Counted from the stretch's first letter, positions 1 to 13,802 are shown. The stretch is DNA of 64,000 bases from Parapristionchus giblindavisi (GCA_943737045.1 CALSFV010000038.1:248001-312000), one strand, 5' to 3'. Notes: a model not told the origin generated them from the sequence alone. Numbers and translations: made by a program.

Positions 1-114
1 TCATCAATATAGGGGACGAGAGCAGTCGGAAAGAAAGCGTAGGAGCGCCCTTTTGCTACAGGTCTGAAAGGAATCGGAACTAAACCAAGTGTCCCATGAC
101 TTTTTGGCTACACA
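1..114 (+). mobile_element. End fragment of a Tc1-like palindromic element
   Basis: Bases 1-90 match the loop-side part of the palindrome at 29860-31294 (shared stretches around ATCAATA, GCGAGAGCAGT and GTCTGAAAGGAAT). At 91-114 GTGTCCCATGACTTTTTGGC resembles the terminal inverted repeat of that element (GTGTCCCATTACTTTTGGAC). The window therefore seems to begin inside a deleted or diverged relative whose right end lies near 114. The left end is outside the window. Confidence 0.5.
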
Positions 115-125
115 GAATCTAGAAG

Positions 126-310
126 GACAAATCAATTTCCATGGGACCAATCAATTTTCATGGGACCAATCTATTTTCTACGGACCAATCTATTTTCACG
201 GGACCAATCTATTTTCTTCGAACCAATCTATTTTCATGGGACCAATCTATTTTCTTGGGACCAATCTATTTGGTTGGGACCAATCTATTTGGTTGGGACC
301 AATCAACCAG
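126..310. repeat. Tandem repeat, ~18-20 bp unit
   Basis: About nine imperfect copies of a unit containing GGGACCAATCTATTTTC follow each other. The last copies change to ATTTGGTT before GGGACC. Overlapping reading frames through it are repeat artefacts. It lies downstream of the NAGLU 3' end. Confidence 0.85.
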
Positions 311-569
311 AACAGAGCCGTTAAATTTTCCTGATGGGGATTTGTCTTTTGTACACGTCGTACAGAATTTTGGAATTTATTGGGTCCCAATTGGAAATTA
401 CTGATTGTCAAATGGGTATTGCCGTAATCATCGATCAATAATGGTTGACTACCGTAACCTTAAAAAAATAGGATTTTCAGCTTGGGACCCAATACTCTCC
501 CAAATTTATGTGGACATGCAAATTTAAATCAAATGTAACGACGCATAGTACAAATGTTGGTTAATTTGT

Positions 570-3500
570 TCACATCTTAGCGAAAGGAAGTTCGACTTTA
601 AGGAAAAGTAACTCCTTGAACTTCTTTTCATTTAGATCAGTTCCTTTGGGAAGACTCAATAAATGATCACAGAAGAAACTCCATCGTTTGGCGTAATACT
701 GGAAATGAGAGATTACAAGTTTACCTTAGTTTAATCAATATTCATGTACCTTTCTGATCAATCCGCCCCACTCTTTGCGTGCATAATCACTGATTTCTCC
801 ATTAGGTCCCCATAGTGTGAGTTGATTACGAGCTTGTCGTTCAAAGTCATCTGCCTCTGATTCTGATGATGCTGATGCACGTGCCATATTGATCCAATCA
901 CTGCAATTTTTCAAATAAAAATAACAATTAATAATATTCTCAATGATTACATACCTCAAATGGTATCTAGCATTCACATCGAGCTCTTCCCATAACTTTT
1001 CCATTACATCGCATTGATCTCTGATAATTCCTTTATCATCGAATATGGTCTTTCCATCGTCGATGCTTAAAGATGCATTCATTTCCATGAATAAAATGAC
1101 AATAATAGTCTCACTTCTGTATTACATGGTGCAGATCAAATTGAAGTTTCTCTCTGTTCATATCTGAGAAGTCTTCTCTAAAATAATAAACTGATCAATC
1201 GATATTCGCAATATGTAATACTTACCTGAACAATTCGTTATCTCCTAGCGTTAGATTAGCTCTTGCAAAGTAGAAGTGACCCAATCCAATATATTTCGAG
1301 TCGAACCATAGCTAAATAAATAGGTATATAATAAATAAATAATAAATAAATAAAACAGTCTTCAATGTGTGAACATAGTGTGAAGTAAGAGTGCAAATGA
1401 TAAATGTATGTAGCTTTAACGTGGTTATCAAAAATGGACATACATTTAATTTCTTATTAAATCCAGGAGTGAAGTAGAGATAGACCGGTCGTCGTTCATC
1501 CAATTCTCTACGTGCTACCATAGACAATTTTCTGCTCTTCGGCTTTTGTGTATAGAATGTACTGAGAAGAACTCTCCATGCAGTGAGGGCATCTTTATTC
1601 TTACTACCGTATCGAGAATATACATACATCTCTATCCTGTAACGATGCATATGTTCTATTATTTTTCATCTTAGAAACAAACCATTGGAACGGATCGATA
1701 ATTCCATCAGCAAAAGTGACATCGATAAAGAATTGGTATAGAACATAATTCTGATTGATTGCCTCCATAGTTAATCCACTTCCAATCATTCTTTTCGATG
1801 ATGTTGATGATGTTACAAAGCTCTAAAGTCAATAAATATTTCTTGAAAATAGAGTAATGGTCAACCTCTTCCAGTTTTCCTAAATTACCCCTGAGTTGGA
1901 TGCTGCCACCGAAGTTATGTAGAAGACACCACACAAAGTAATGACCGTAGAAATCTTCGAGTTCTCTGAATCAAAAGATTATTGTTTGTTGATTTCAAAT
2001 TCAATGAGAAAGGCCTATTTTGAGCAACGGCGACACTTTATACAAGCGATTTAGGGAATAAAATCCTTCGCTAAATAGTTGTACCTGTGGAGGGGTCGTT
2101 TCTCGGCCTGGAGATCCAGAACCAATAGGCTTCCTACAGGAACAGCACTCAGAAACGACTTGATACCACTTTTCGTCCATGAATCATAGGAGAATGTCCA
2201 AGATTGTAGCACCCTAAATGTCAAAGATAAAAGATCATATAGTTTATTGATTGACACTCACCAAATGCACTTATCATCGCCTGCAGTACAACCCTTATGA
2301 ATAGCACTAGACATAGAAGCTAATTGGTCATCATCAAGATGGGCTGGAGGACTTTCGTTGAATGGATCAGAAGAATAGACATTAGTGACAGATGGACCGT
2401 AGATTGACTTTTGCTACAAATTATCTATCTTCGTCATTTGTGATATGATTCAGCACACATACCTTTTCAACGAACAATTTGGCGATCTTCTGGAACATAG
2501 GCTCTTCGGGATGAAGCGATGTAAGACAACTATTAGTCTCATTGAACTTATTCCAACAACCATTTGTCAAGTACTTTAGGTCCGAGTTTCTTAAATTATT
2601 GCTTCTTTTGCATTTATGAACAAGAGGGGTATTCGTACCTTGCAGCAAATTCCTTTGGCACGAATCCTGCGAAGGTAGGTAACACCGGTACGATACCCAA
2701 TTCGTTGAGACGACTGACGATCAGCTTATTGAGTTCTAATTGGGATAGGAGGAACTTCTCGCTCATAGGACCTCCAAGATGTTGGAGGTTACCCATTCGG
2801 TGCCTGGAAATATCCGGTATAGAGATATGAAACACGATATGAAACAGACCATGCATGGAAGGCTGGTCCAGTAAAGAATTCGTCGACTCCATCAGCTGAT
2901 ACTCCAAGTTCCATCCAAACCTGACGCCATATGGCTTCCTGACCAATTGGGGCAAGAACCATGTTGAAACCACCTTAATATACATTCATCCTCATGAAAC
3001 ATTACACTTAAAATACTCGTCACGTACCATTCAAACGATTTTTTTCATGTAATGTAATGACATTATATGAAAAAAATCTCATAGCTTCAATATGCTTGGT
3101 TTTACGCTAGCGTGTATTATATCGTTATTATTATGAACTCACTTAAAGCCAACCAATCGATAATTCTTTCCCATTTGGACCAATCCCACCATGCAAACGA
3201 ATACGAAAATGTACATGGATTACCGAAATAGCGAACTCTGAATGCATTTGATTAATTTTCTTTCATGAGTGACTCTCGTCATACTTGGGTGATGTGAAGA
3301 CTCGTTCAAAATTCTCTGGTCTCTGACATGAGACCGTCTTCGGCACATTTCTTCCTTCCCAAGACACCAACGATCCACAAAATTCACGAATGTACGCCTG
3401 AGAATATGCAAAGTCATCATATTGTTTGACACCACTCGTCATGAATAATTTTGGAAGATAATATCACCCACGGGGAATATTCTATTCCATGATCGTGGTT

Positions 3501-4348
3501 TTCTCTAGTTTATTTACGACTACGGACAAATCTACGGGAAACGTCATAAATAGAACTGTTGTTGATGAAATGAACGTGCAATGTTAGCTACTAGTGACAA
3601 AAGTTTAATTCGGTCGTTCAAAAGATATAGTTTTCTCACATGAACACCATAAAGAGCATCAATAGCCGTTGTAGCCTCAATGTTGACTCCATCATCCGTT
3701 CCGATCAGTTTGACTGTTCCACTAACCAATTCCTTTGACTTAGATGTCACAACAATTTCATTGAACTCTTCTGATACCTAAATCAAAGTCTTCATTAATA
3801 ACAGAAAATAACTGAAAATGTTCAAGTATTAGCAACAAAATCGCTTTTTTTTAAACTGGTTTGTTCTACTTTGTTTACAAATCATGCCCTGTTTCGTATG
3901 TAAGTAAATAGCAAATTAATGTTCATTCTTCTCTTATCAATACTGATGCTAAAGATAAGGGAGATACGTTTTCTCCACAATTGTGTATATTATTAGATGA
4001 AAAGTAAGAATTGATCTTTACTAATTTATAACAACAACAACAAGAAGAACGGAATATTTTATTGGCTTTCATTATGACTATGACACGATATGTATAATTG
4101 TAAGTACAATACTTACTCATCATGTATCAGAAAACATTCATGATATTCGTTCATAGAGATCAAGAATATTTTTCAATATACAGGTCACAATCATTCAATT
4201 GATTAAATAGTGATTAATTAAAAGACGAATATACCCATGATGGTAATCGACCCAGTACTCCATAGAAGCCATCCGAATTCTGTTCGGGTAATTGAATACG
4301 CAAAGAAGTTGTCCCAGAGAGAAGAAGAAGAACGATCAGACCTCGCAT
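570..4348 (-). CDS. naglu: Alpha-N-acetylglucosaminidase (GH89), lysosomal heparan sulfate degradation
   Basis: Seventeen exons join in phase into 707 codons (human NAGLU is 743): 4235-4348, 3640-3777, 3285-3397, 3143-3237, 2850-2973, 2639-2803, 2463-2589, 2262-2407, 2085-2213, 1866-1965, 1683-1822, 1444-1636, 1226-1311, 1115-1177, 955-1065, 750-900, 570-698. The family removes terminal alpha-GlcNAc from heparan sulfate in lysosomes. The start opens a clear signal peptide ([15 protein letters not shown]), and a CAG acceptor abuts the ATG, as for a spliced leader. Family blocks seen are [51 protein letters not shown] and [16 protein letters not shown]. The two catalytic glutamates of GH89 correspond to Glu310 (DPFNES) and Glu437 (TMEAINQN); both are present. 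The C-terminus stops about 25 residues early compared with human, and an alternative donor overlaps the stop. Introns are mostly 40-100 nt. Identity is secure; the last exon is less so. Confidence 0.95.
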
Positions 4349-7300
4349 CTGACTCAAATTAAATGATGAGAAATGAAGAGCAGTCGTGCAACGAAACATT
4401 GGTAATTCAGAATTTGGATTGATAACGGATATAGAGTTAAAAGTCATTCTACTCTCCCAACAAGGGATAATAAGGGATAAATAGATAGATCAGTAGCAAG
4501 ACCTTAGAGACAGACAATCATCAACACAATGTATGACTATGTCTATGATTTACCACCTTATGTTTACCATAATACTTTGCTACTACTATATTAGGGCGCA
4601 TGTTTTATTACCCTCTCCTCGTAAATGTCCTTTTGCTAAATAACTCTTTTTTTTTGTCTCTTTTGGAGTCATTGGAACGACAATGAAACATTATTTACTA
4701 ATAGGTATTTTAGCAGCTGCTTTCGGCATGATATGCACTTACTTTTTGACATTCTCGAAAACATTTTAGAGTAAATTATCAAAAGTTCGACATTTTTGGG
4801 AGAATTTATCTTTACCACTGACTAGAGAATGATGATGGGTATGAATAACAATTTCGAAAAAGTAAAATATAATAGTGTTATTTATTGCTGATAAACAACT
4901 CTAACAAATTGTAAATACTGGAACATATTTAACGGAAAAGATTATATTAGTTTAACCCGACAGTTAAATATTTCCCATTCTAGATTCTAAGTAGGCGTGA
5001 AAGCTCCGCGGAATGAATGGACCATTGAAAAGGAGTACTATGAAGCGAAAGAGAAGTTGATATATTAGAGAACGTCAACTAATTTATTCTTAAAATATAT
5101 ATTCCTCCTCCGTTCTTTTCTTAATTTTCTCTTTGAGGGCTTCAATGGAATATTGTGCAAATGATGATATAATAATATGTATAAAGAACTTTTCGACTGA
5201 GTTAGATTGATAATTGGATTACTGTGGTATACATCAGACAGACATCCCGCCCCGGGCTACAGTAATGCAACTAGATTCCGAAACATCCTTTCAAATGTAG
5301 AGACAAAGATGGGCTCTCACTATGGCCAGAACCGCTTTATCAATGGCATTTGATAAAGTGTAGACCGTACTAGACTCATCTGTGCTAACATTGATATGAT
5401 AATGGAAGAAGGCGTAAGAGGAATCATAGCGTATTTATATCGACTGATATTCGAAAATATACTTTGCAAGAGTTAAAGGTACGCCGCGAACTAATTTTAC
5501 TCTCCGCTCTGACCACACTATCTCGTAGACAAAGAAAGCGAGAGAGTATTGCCAGAGAGGAGAGTTTCAAATTAAATTGGGGGTGTGTCTTTAATATACC
5601 ACGGGAGGTAAACCCTTGGACAATTTGTAAAAGTTTCTTCATTTTTTCGCTCTCACTCCTTAAGAATTGAGAAATATCTGTGATTGTGTCCAATTTTCTA
5701 TCATTCAATGAAATGTGAGTGAGATTAGGATGAAACCTATCCCTCCCCCTCACGCGCAATTGAGATATTGCAAGAGAGGAGAGGAAACAACGCGATAGGA
5801 GAGATCAAGAGTTCAACTAGAGACTACGGTAGTTTCGTAGGTTGCACGATTGGGACAACATATCTATTAGGCACATACTAGAAATAGTTACAGGGACGCC
5901 ATTGATAACAGTCTCTTAATTGATTAACGTTAAATATCTCGATGATAGTTAATAACGAATTAATATGAGCTATAAAATGAATGAGGGACGCCTTTCCTTT
6001 AAGACGAGTTTATTATTTTTTCTGACTACCTACATGTGAATAATATACGTAACAATGCCTCATAAACAGTTCGTCAGAAGGATTAGAATAAAGACTTAGC
6101 AGCTGATTTTAATGATACTCTTAAAACTGATAAGGAAATATGAGATTTTAACCGAGAGATGTTTCATTTCTTACTCGTTGCCACATAGAAAACGAAAAGG
6201 GAAGAATCGAGTGAATGTAGATGAATGATTCGCCTTTTGAACAATTCCAGCGCTAGAATAATCAAATACCTACGAGAGCATATTGAGAGTATCAGAACAC
6301 CAAATACCATAATGTTACACCTATGATTTCTAAGTATACAGTAGACTGCTTACCTTGAACTAACTAATGGATGAATATATACTCTTGCCAATCAGTCGCA
6401 CTATTGAATTGTGACGCAGAACTACTGAAGCGAGAAGTTGACGATTCTGGAAAAGATGTTGACGTTGTGAATCAAAAGTGTATTCAATGAAAACGAGCCG
6501 AGACAACGTTTCTGATTAGAAACACGCGAATGAAGAAGACTGAGATGTGGATACGGTAGTGAATTGTGATCACAGTATTCTGGTCCAAGCCATTTTTCTT
6601 CCAAAGCAAGACAAAGGAGAGACCATTGTATTCGAGAGAGTTTGTATGTTGAGCGGTCGTTCTTGCTTTGAAAGTCATGAGAACGCTGTGGTGATGAACT
6701 CTAACGAATTTGAAATTTTTTCTCATCTTAGTCTGTCTGCGAGTGAGAGAATGTAATGAAATTACCGTACTCCGGTATGTTTTGACTCGCAGCTTATGCC
6801 GTTGAGAGGACAAGCTTACAATGAAGTGCACGGCGTCTAGGACCACGATTGGGGTAACCTGTGTACCCCACGGGATTTCCAACCCGTGGCATACATCGTC
6901 TTCTCACACCGTTTTGTACGCCGTCTAAAGATGGAATCAACAGAGAGTTTCCCCATAGATCAAGTTCAATGCAACACGCGTGCCAGCCTTTGTGCTTTAT
7001 TACCCAATGAAAAGAGCAAAAGTGGGGTCATGGCCCATTGTAATCCACTGAGTCAGATAAACTACTTTATTCATGAATGAACTTCTATAAAGTCATTATT
7101 TGATGAGTCATTCTATAACCTTTTACATCAAACTCTAGTCTTGAATGGAAGATGCTACGTGCTACTTTAATAATAGACAAAATGGAGCAAGCGCAGTACT
7201 AAAATATACCCGCGCATTGAAATAATCGAATAAATATGCAGGAAATAGCAGCATTTAGCGGGGTTATGACGTTTTCAACAAAATGTTTTCAACTTGTGCG

Positions 7301-7772
7301 TCTAATATAATAGTTGCGGTGTTAGAAAACATACTACACAATAGTACCTGGAGAAATTTCAATTAGCTTTTTTGAGACATGATGTAATTCAGTCAAATCT
7401 TTTGATCTCTGAGATCAGAATGAAACAAAATTAGTCTTTGATAAGATAAGAACTTGATATACTTTTATTTACCATGAACTTTGTTGATTAGATTGAGCTA
7501 GTGAGGGGGCGGATATACGGGTCTTGTCAGACAACGTAGGAGTATTATCAAGTAACACTGGACATTTTAATCTATTTTATCACACATACAAAAGATTGGA
7601 ATTGACCTTGAGCTAACACCCCCAGGACTTCGTGTGCCTTGCATAACGTGTTGTACCTTTACCTTTTACAAAAGATTAGCAACAGAGCAATTCGTTTTTT
7701 TAAACGATGCGGCTTGTTAATTGGTCTTGAACTAATTCAAAAGGGTATTGTAGGTGAAAGATGTGAACTCAC
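4349..7772. other. Intergenic region without a recognised gene
   Basis: This stretch is AT-rich with only short, frame-broken ORFs. It holds one short TTAA-flanked MITE (5473-5594, listed separately). No exon series with matching splice phases was found. The upstream promoter of naglu should lie just right of 4348, but no clear motif stands out. Confidence 0.6.
5473..5594. mobile_element. Short TTAA-flanked MITE, copy 1
   Basis: Termini read TTAAAGGTACGCC on the left and, inverted, TTAAAGACACACCC on the right. The interior AATTTTACTCTCCGCTCTGA and GAGAGTTTCAAATTAA pair as a hairpin. It is related to copies at 15014, 24971 and 31361. There is no coding capacity, so this is a non-autonomous DNA transposon. 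Confidence 0.75.
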
Positions 7773-9197
7773 TTAAAAAACACTATCTGAGAGAATTCAA
7801 CAACTGGTACATTTTTTGGTATCGACGAAAAATGGATTTTTTATTTTATGTATGATAATTACAGGCTCCATGAGTGAAGTTCACTGGTACTTGGAAATTC
7901 CTTACAATTGAAAATTCGCTTCAGGGGGTGACCTCACAACGATTTGGCGCCTTTTCCTAAAAGGTTTATTTCGAATCCAATGGATTCGTGAGTGGGTGCA
8001 GTCGACTCCTTGGCTAATTCTAAAAAAACTATTGTCAAGGAGAGTTTTTTGATCAACGGTCAACGAAGGCTGGAAATGGGAATTTTAGGAAAAAAAATTA
8101 CATTAAATTAATTCTCACTATTTTCCCATAGCCCAGGTAAATTTTTTATTTGCTCAATATCTTCTACACATTATATTACACCATTAGTTTAAAATTGATA
8201 ATTTTTAAAAAAGGTGAAATTTGTAAACGAATCGTTTTTGTAACGACAAACTGAATTGTGGTGTGCTCCTACAGTAATCCCTAATCAGTTAATTTGGTTT
8301 TTCGCTAGTTTTAAGCATATTTTCAGCGCTTTTCTTTACAATGTTAGAGGTATATGATTATTCTGCACCATCGGAGTGCTACTGCACGGTATATCTGGTG
8401 ATTACATTACTGATCGTACTTGTACTGTACGTGTACTGTAATTTACGTGTTCTCTCTAATTCTCTGATCAGTCTATAAAACCGAGAAGAAAAAGTACGGA
8501 ATGACATGAGTATGGTAACTAGTTTGCAAGCTGGTTCGGATACGAAAGTGAGTAAAATTTACAGTACAAGTACGATCAGTAATGTAACCCAGATATAATC
8601 CGATGGTGCAGAATAATCATATACCTCTAACATTGTAAAGAAAAGCGCTGAAAATATGCTTAAAACTATCGAAAAAAACCAAATTAACTGATTAGGGATT
8701 ACTGTAGGAGCACACCACAATTCAGTTTGTCGTTACAAAAACGATTCGTTTACAAATTTCACCTTTTTTTTAAAATTATCAATTTTAAACTAAAGGTGTA
8801 ATATAATGTGTAGAAGATATTGAGCAAATAAAAAAAATTTACCTGGGCTATGGGAAAATAGTGAGAATTAATTTAATGTTAATTTTTTTCCTAAAATTCC
8901 CATTTCCAGCCTTCGTTGACCGTTGATCAAAAAACTCTCCTTGACAATAGTTTCTTAGAATTAGCCAAGGAGTCGACTGCACCCACTCACGAATCCATTG
9001 GATTCGAAATAAACCTTTTAGGAAAAGGCGCCAAATCGTTGTGAGGTCACCCCCTGAAGCGAATTTTCAATTGGAAGGAATTTCCAAGTACCAGTGAACT
9101 TCACTCATGGAGCCTGTAATTATCATACATAAAACAAAAAAATCCATTTTTCTTCGATACCGCACCTATGTGGATTTTCTAAGACATAGTGTTTTAA
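7773..9197. mobile_element. Long foldback element, family A, copy 1
   Basis: Two arms of about 640 bp (7773-8431 and 8560-9197) are inverted copies of one another around a loop of roughly 130 bp, and the ends lie on TTAA. The extreme ends differ: one carries CACTATCTGAGAGAATTCAA, the other ACTATGTCTTAGAAAATCC. A second copy in the opposite orientation is at 50961-52382. No transposase frame is visible, so it is non-autonomous. A transcript through it would form a very long hairpin. Confidence 0.85.
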
Positions 9198-12100
9198 ATG
9201 AAATAAATGCGCAGTTCATACTAGTCTCTAGTTTGTTATTGACCGTATAAAATACACTTGTTTATTTGGTACGAGAGTAGCCAACCACTGCCACAATGAA
9301 TTTCTATGTTTAGAGAGAGAGCACCGGTGAGAGAGTAGGTAGATCAGAGAGAGCGAGGAAGGAAAGGAGGAAAGAGTGGGGAGTTAATCGATAGTTCTTC
9401 CTCTGTTTAGCAGCACGGACAATATTTTCGGTATCATTAAACATCTTTAGACATATTTTTCGCTTGTTCATATTTATAAGAATGAATAGCCTGGCAAAGG
9501 CTACACATATGTATAACATTTGTTTATGTGATGTGGATATGAGTGTCCTTAAAGGGGATATGATGGGATAAAGATAAACTCTCGAAAAAAAGAACAACAA
9601 TGATTAATTAATCTAATAAGATCTTTAAGAAAATATTATGTCATCTAACATTTTCAGAGGTATTTCTTGGGACGTGAGAAGAAATGGGAAACGTGATTGA
9701 AAGATTGCACATATTATTGGAAAAATAGTGTCACCTGGAGAAATGTTCAGAGGAAGAATGAATACGATCGGAATATGAAGAATTCATGAATGTGATATCA
9801 TAAAGAACGTTTATTTTATTTCATTTAAGATGATTTCATCGACATTTTCCAAAGTTTTCAATGTCTCATCGAAATTTTCTATTTCACCAAAGAATCATTG
9901 AATTTTTCTATATCAACATAAATCATTTTCTTAATTGATTAGTCCACAGTTATTTATCCAAGAATCAAAGAAAGAGCTATGAGAAAGCAGTGGGATTATT
10001 TGAAAAGGATGATAAGAACGGAAGTGGTTTAGTATGCGTTCTTATACTCTGCTCTAAACTTTTTAAAAAAGAAAGGGAAATAAGAAGTGGTTTAGTGGTT
10101 TTTTGTTCTACCACTGAGTGAGAAGGTCATAGTTGAATACTCAAAATGAAGTGGTTTGCTAGATAGTGGACACATATAGAAACGTGCAAACTGTTCACCG
10201 TATGCCGGTGCAAAAAATGTGTTCTTCGATTCACTCAGAATATGCCTTTTTGTTTGCATATAAAAAGTTGGTGAAGGAAGAGTGGACGGAACAGAGAAAA
10301 AAGATCGTGGAAGGGACAAAGTTCAAGATCAGAGTTCGTCATTTTTTTCGAAGCAAATTACATATTTTCGCATTGAAATACATCAACGTATAACATACCA
10401 GAAAGGAAATATGGAAACTCGTCCAAAATCTGTGCTAATCTTCTTTTTTCTAGCTTGTAGTTCACGATTTCTGACAGTAAACACAATTAGCAGATTCTTA
10501 ACTATATAGTCCCCAATCACATGCAGAGTACACAGCTTGTGTGAAGTTCGTTAACAAATCTTACGGTCTCTGTTAAAGTTCAGACCAAACTCTGAAGAGG
10601 AAAAGGGCAAAGATAATTGAAAGGAACGAGAAGTAACTGAGGATTCCAGTTAGTCCTTCATTGACAGATGAAATTTTAAATACAGGGGGACTATTCGTCA
10701 TAGGTCAAGAAAATTGATCCAAATCTGTGCATAATCGAAGTTCATATGAAAGCAGTTGTACAGTGCTGAAATATAAATTGATAGTTTCGGTTGCAGTTCA
10801 GCAGATTTTTCATAACAATTGAAGGCGCAACAACTTTTTCATCGAAAATATTTAATCTTGAATATCTCTGAGTGAGTACTTACTTAGGCAATATACTGGG
10901 AAATCTGGGATTATCCCGATTTGTTTTGAAAACCGGAAAAAATATCGTGGAAAAAAGAACAAAACAAAATATACGACTGAAATTCTTATTAATATTATTA
11001 TTACTTATTATTACAAATACTTGTTCGCCCATTGTCAAAAAAAAATTCCGAGTTTATTCAAATTTCAAAAAGATTTTTCATTTCTAATTATAAGTGAAAA
11101 CGAGGAATTTTTTTTGTTGAAAAATCCAGATACCGATACTGTACTTTTGGATTTCGTCGTATATCTCTTCACAACAAATGACATAACCCATGCCTGGAAA
11201 TGCATTAACTCTGAGCATTGAACAGGACACAAAACAGAAATATTCAAGTGTGCGCTGATGAATAATTATATATGTTCAGTGACTGTATGAGTCTTCTGTT
11301 GGCCAAGTCATGCATAAAATATTCAATTGCATAAGATTATAAATTGCAGAATTATTTAGCTTATATTATGAAATTAAATTCATAACATATACTAACAATA
11401 AGATGTCGCCAGGTAACGCGTAGCTGGAGAGGAAGGGTTATTGTTCACTCATATATCTTACGGTAGATAGTCTGCAGCGTCTATGTCCCATATGTGACAT
11501 TTTGCACCCTTTCCACTCTAATGTATTTCTAAAAACAAGTAAGAGAACTATGAAACAACAAATGGAATTAGCATAGCCAATATCGAAAATCAACAAAACA
11601 ATTTCGAAGAGGAAGAATACGAAGAAGTTCAGTACCGTAATCGTACTATGCGCGTAGAGGAAGTAATTGTGATGTTGCTTATCTCACAGTGTTGTTTTTT
11701 TTCCTTTGTATATTGAAGTGCAGTTATAAAAAGCTCCACCCAGAATATACGTAGTATTGTAAATGTTTAAATAGAATACTCACATGGATGGAATGGTTTT
11801 ATGATTAGTTTCACATGGACAGTACTAGGAATAGACCAAATATGATTATGATGGACCCTAGAGAGATCCTCACGTCATACAAAATATGATGTTACGAACG
11901 AAAAAAGTACTAGAAGAGGATGACTGTGACGGAAAAGGTACCTTCATCTTTTGCAAACTTTCCAGTGGAACTTATTCTAACTTTAATCGCAACTGGAACG
12001 GATGCATGGAACTTGTGAAGGTTTTGACGCCTACGATAACATTAGGTAATTGCATTCTGGGAAACGATATATTTGGAATCTATTCCAGGTGTCTACCGTG

Positions 12101-12247
12101 TCCTGATACTTCCATTGCTTATCTCAAACTCGTTTCAATGTGGTCAATTACGCGCAACTTTGCTAAGTTCACAGACAGATTCAAATGTAATTTTAGTATA
12201 TAAAACATTGTAAAATGAACTGTAAAACTGGAAATGTGAAATGTACT
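9198..12247. other. Intergenic region without a recognised gene
   Basis: AT-rich sequence between two foldback elements. It contains GA-rich patches near 9310-9375 and isolated ORFs (for example 11886-12203 on plus) with no family resemblance and no supporting exon structure. I see nothing else that can be named. Confidence 0.5.
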
Positions 12248-13802
12248 TAGAAAAAATTCAAATATTTCAATGAGTAGGATTGTTATATGAGAGGAATCGC
12301 CAGAGGTTCGACCACCCCCCCCCCGGACATAGAAATTTCGACCCCCTGAAAAATTCAGATTAAGTACTTTGAACGATGCTCTATCGAACTGCGTTGGCCG
12401 AAATTGCATATCTGCTCTCATTTTCGAATAGCGATAGGTCAAAGTTGGCAGGTACGGTTTTTTTGGCTCGAGTGTGCGTCAGAGAAGTGATCATAACTCC
12501 GTTAAAAATAATGATAGACACTTTTTCAAAAAAAGCATCGAAAGAGGAGATCTTGCGCAACATTTACCATTTGATGACGTCATTTTTCGACCATGCGCCG
12601 GTGCGGGGCGGTCGGTTTTATGAAAAAGTTATGTAACTTTCCTAATCGGAAAAAGTGCACTTTTCTTCTATGCGCGTTTTGTTGCACCCATATGTGTCTA
12701 AAAATGACCCAAGTTTCAGAGGATTTGAGAAATGGAAAAAAAAGCGTTGATTTTAGTGACGCGACCTCGGACCTGTCAAAGGAAAGAACGGCTTATTCCT
12801 TAATCAAGAAACAGCAAAAGAGCTTAAATGACTCAAAAACATCCGAAAAAACATTTCGTGTAGTTGTCAGATGTTAGTCTCCCTTCTCCTTTTTTTCTCT
12901 CCCTGTCTGTTCACGAAAGAGCGTGTGGGAGTGAGAGAGCGGATGATGAGCAGTCGCGCGGAGTTGGGGCGCGCGCGTGTAATTTCAATGGCGGATATCT
13001 CGGCTCTAAGAGCAGGTAGGCCTTCACTTCCAAAAACATAAATGTTCAAAAACATTATAAGAAATATTATAAAGATTAATTAACATTACTGAAACGTTTT
13101 TTCCACGTGGAAAAGCAAAATACGGTTTTTTTTTTCAAATTTTTCGGAACTTGGTGATTTTGTGTTTCATATAACTGTCATATATGGGTATTTTGAGCTC
13201 GTAATGTTTTTTCGGATGTTTTTGAGTCATTTAAGCTCCTTTGCTGTTTCTTGATTAAGGAATAAGCCGTTCTATCCTTTGACAGGTCCGAGGTCGCGTC
13301 ACTAAAATCAACGCTTTTTTTTCCATTTCTCAAATCCTCTGAAACTTGGGTCATTTTTAGACACATATGGGTGCAACAAAACGAGCATAGAAGAAAAGTG
13401 CACTTTTTCCGATTAGGAAAGTTACGTAACTTTTTCATAAAACCGACCGCCCAGCACCGGCGCATGGTCGAAAAATGACGTCATCAAATGGTAAATGTTG
13501 CGCAAGATCTCCTCTTTCGATGCTTTTTTTGAAAAAGTGTCTATCATTATTTTTAACGGAGTTATGATCACTTCTCTGACGCACACTCGAGCCAAAAAAA
13601 ACCGTACCTGCCAACTTTGACCTACCGCTATTCGAAAATGAGAGCAGATATGCAAATTCGGCCAACTCAGTTCGATAGAACATCGTTCAAATTACTTAAT
13701 CTGAATTTTCATGGGGTCGAAATTTTTATGTCCGCGGACCCTCCGAAACGGTCGATTTTCTCGCGATTCCTCTCATATGTTGGAGAAATGCAAAAATTTT
13801 AA
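12248..13802. mobile_element. Long foldback element, family C
   Basis: Inverted arms at about 12248-12868 and 13203-13800 flank a loop of about 330 bp that includes CT-rich and GCGCGCGTG sequence. Outer ends share ATATGAGAGGAATCGC in inverted orientation. The same short peptides can be read from both arms on opposite strands, which is an artefact of the palindrome. No transposase or other gene is present. The exact termini and target duplication are unclear. Confidence 0.8.

Noticed and set aside
126..310. CRISPR-like array
   Set aside because: Units are contiguous with no unique spacers, and the genome is eukaryotic; it is an ordinary tandem repeat.
247..438. Possible extra last exon of NAGLU
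   Set aside because: The encoded peptide does not resemble the NAGLU C-terminus and partly overlaps the tandem repeat; a good stop exists at 570.
11886..12203. 105-codon plus-strand ORF with several Cys
   Set aside because: No family resemblance, no exon partner and weak context next to a foldback element; probably chance.
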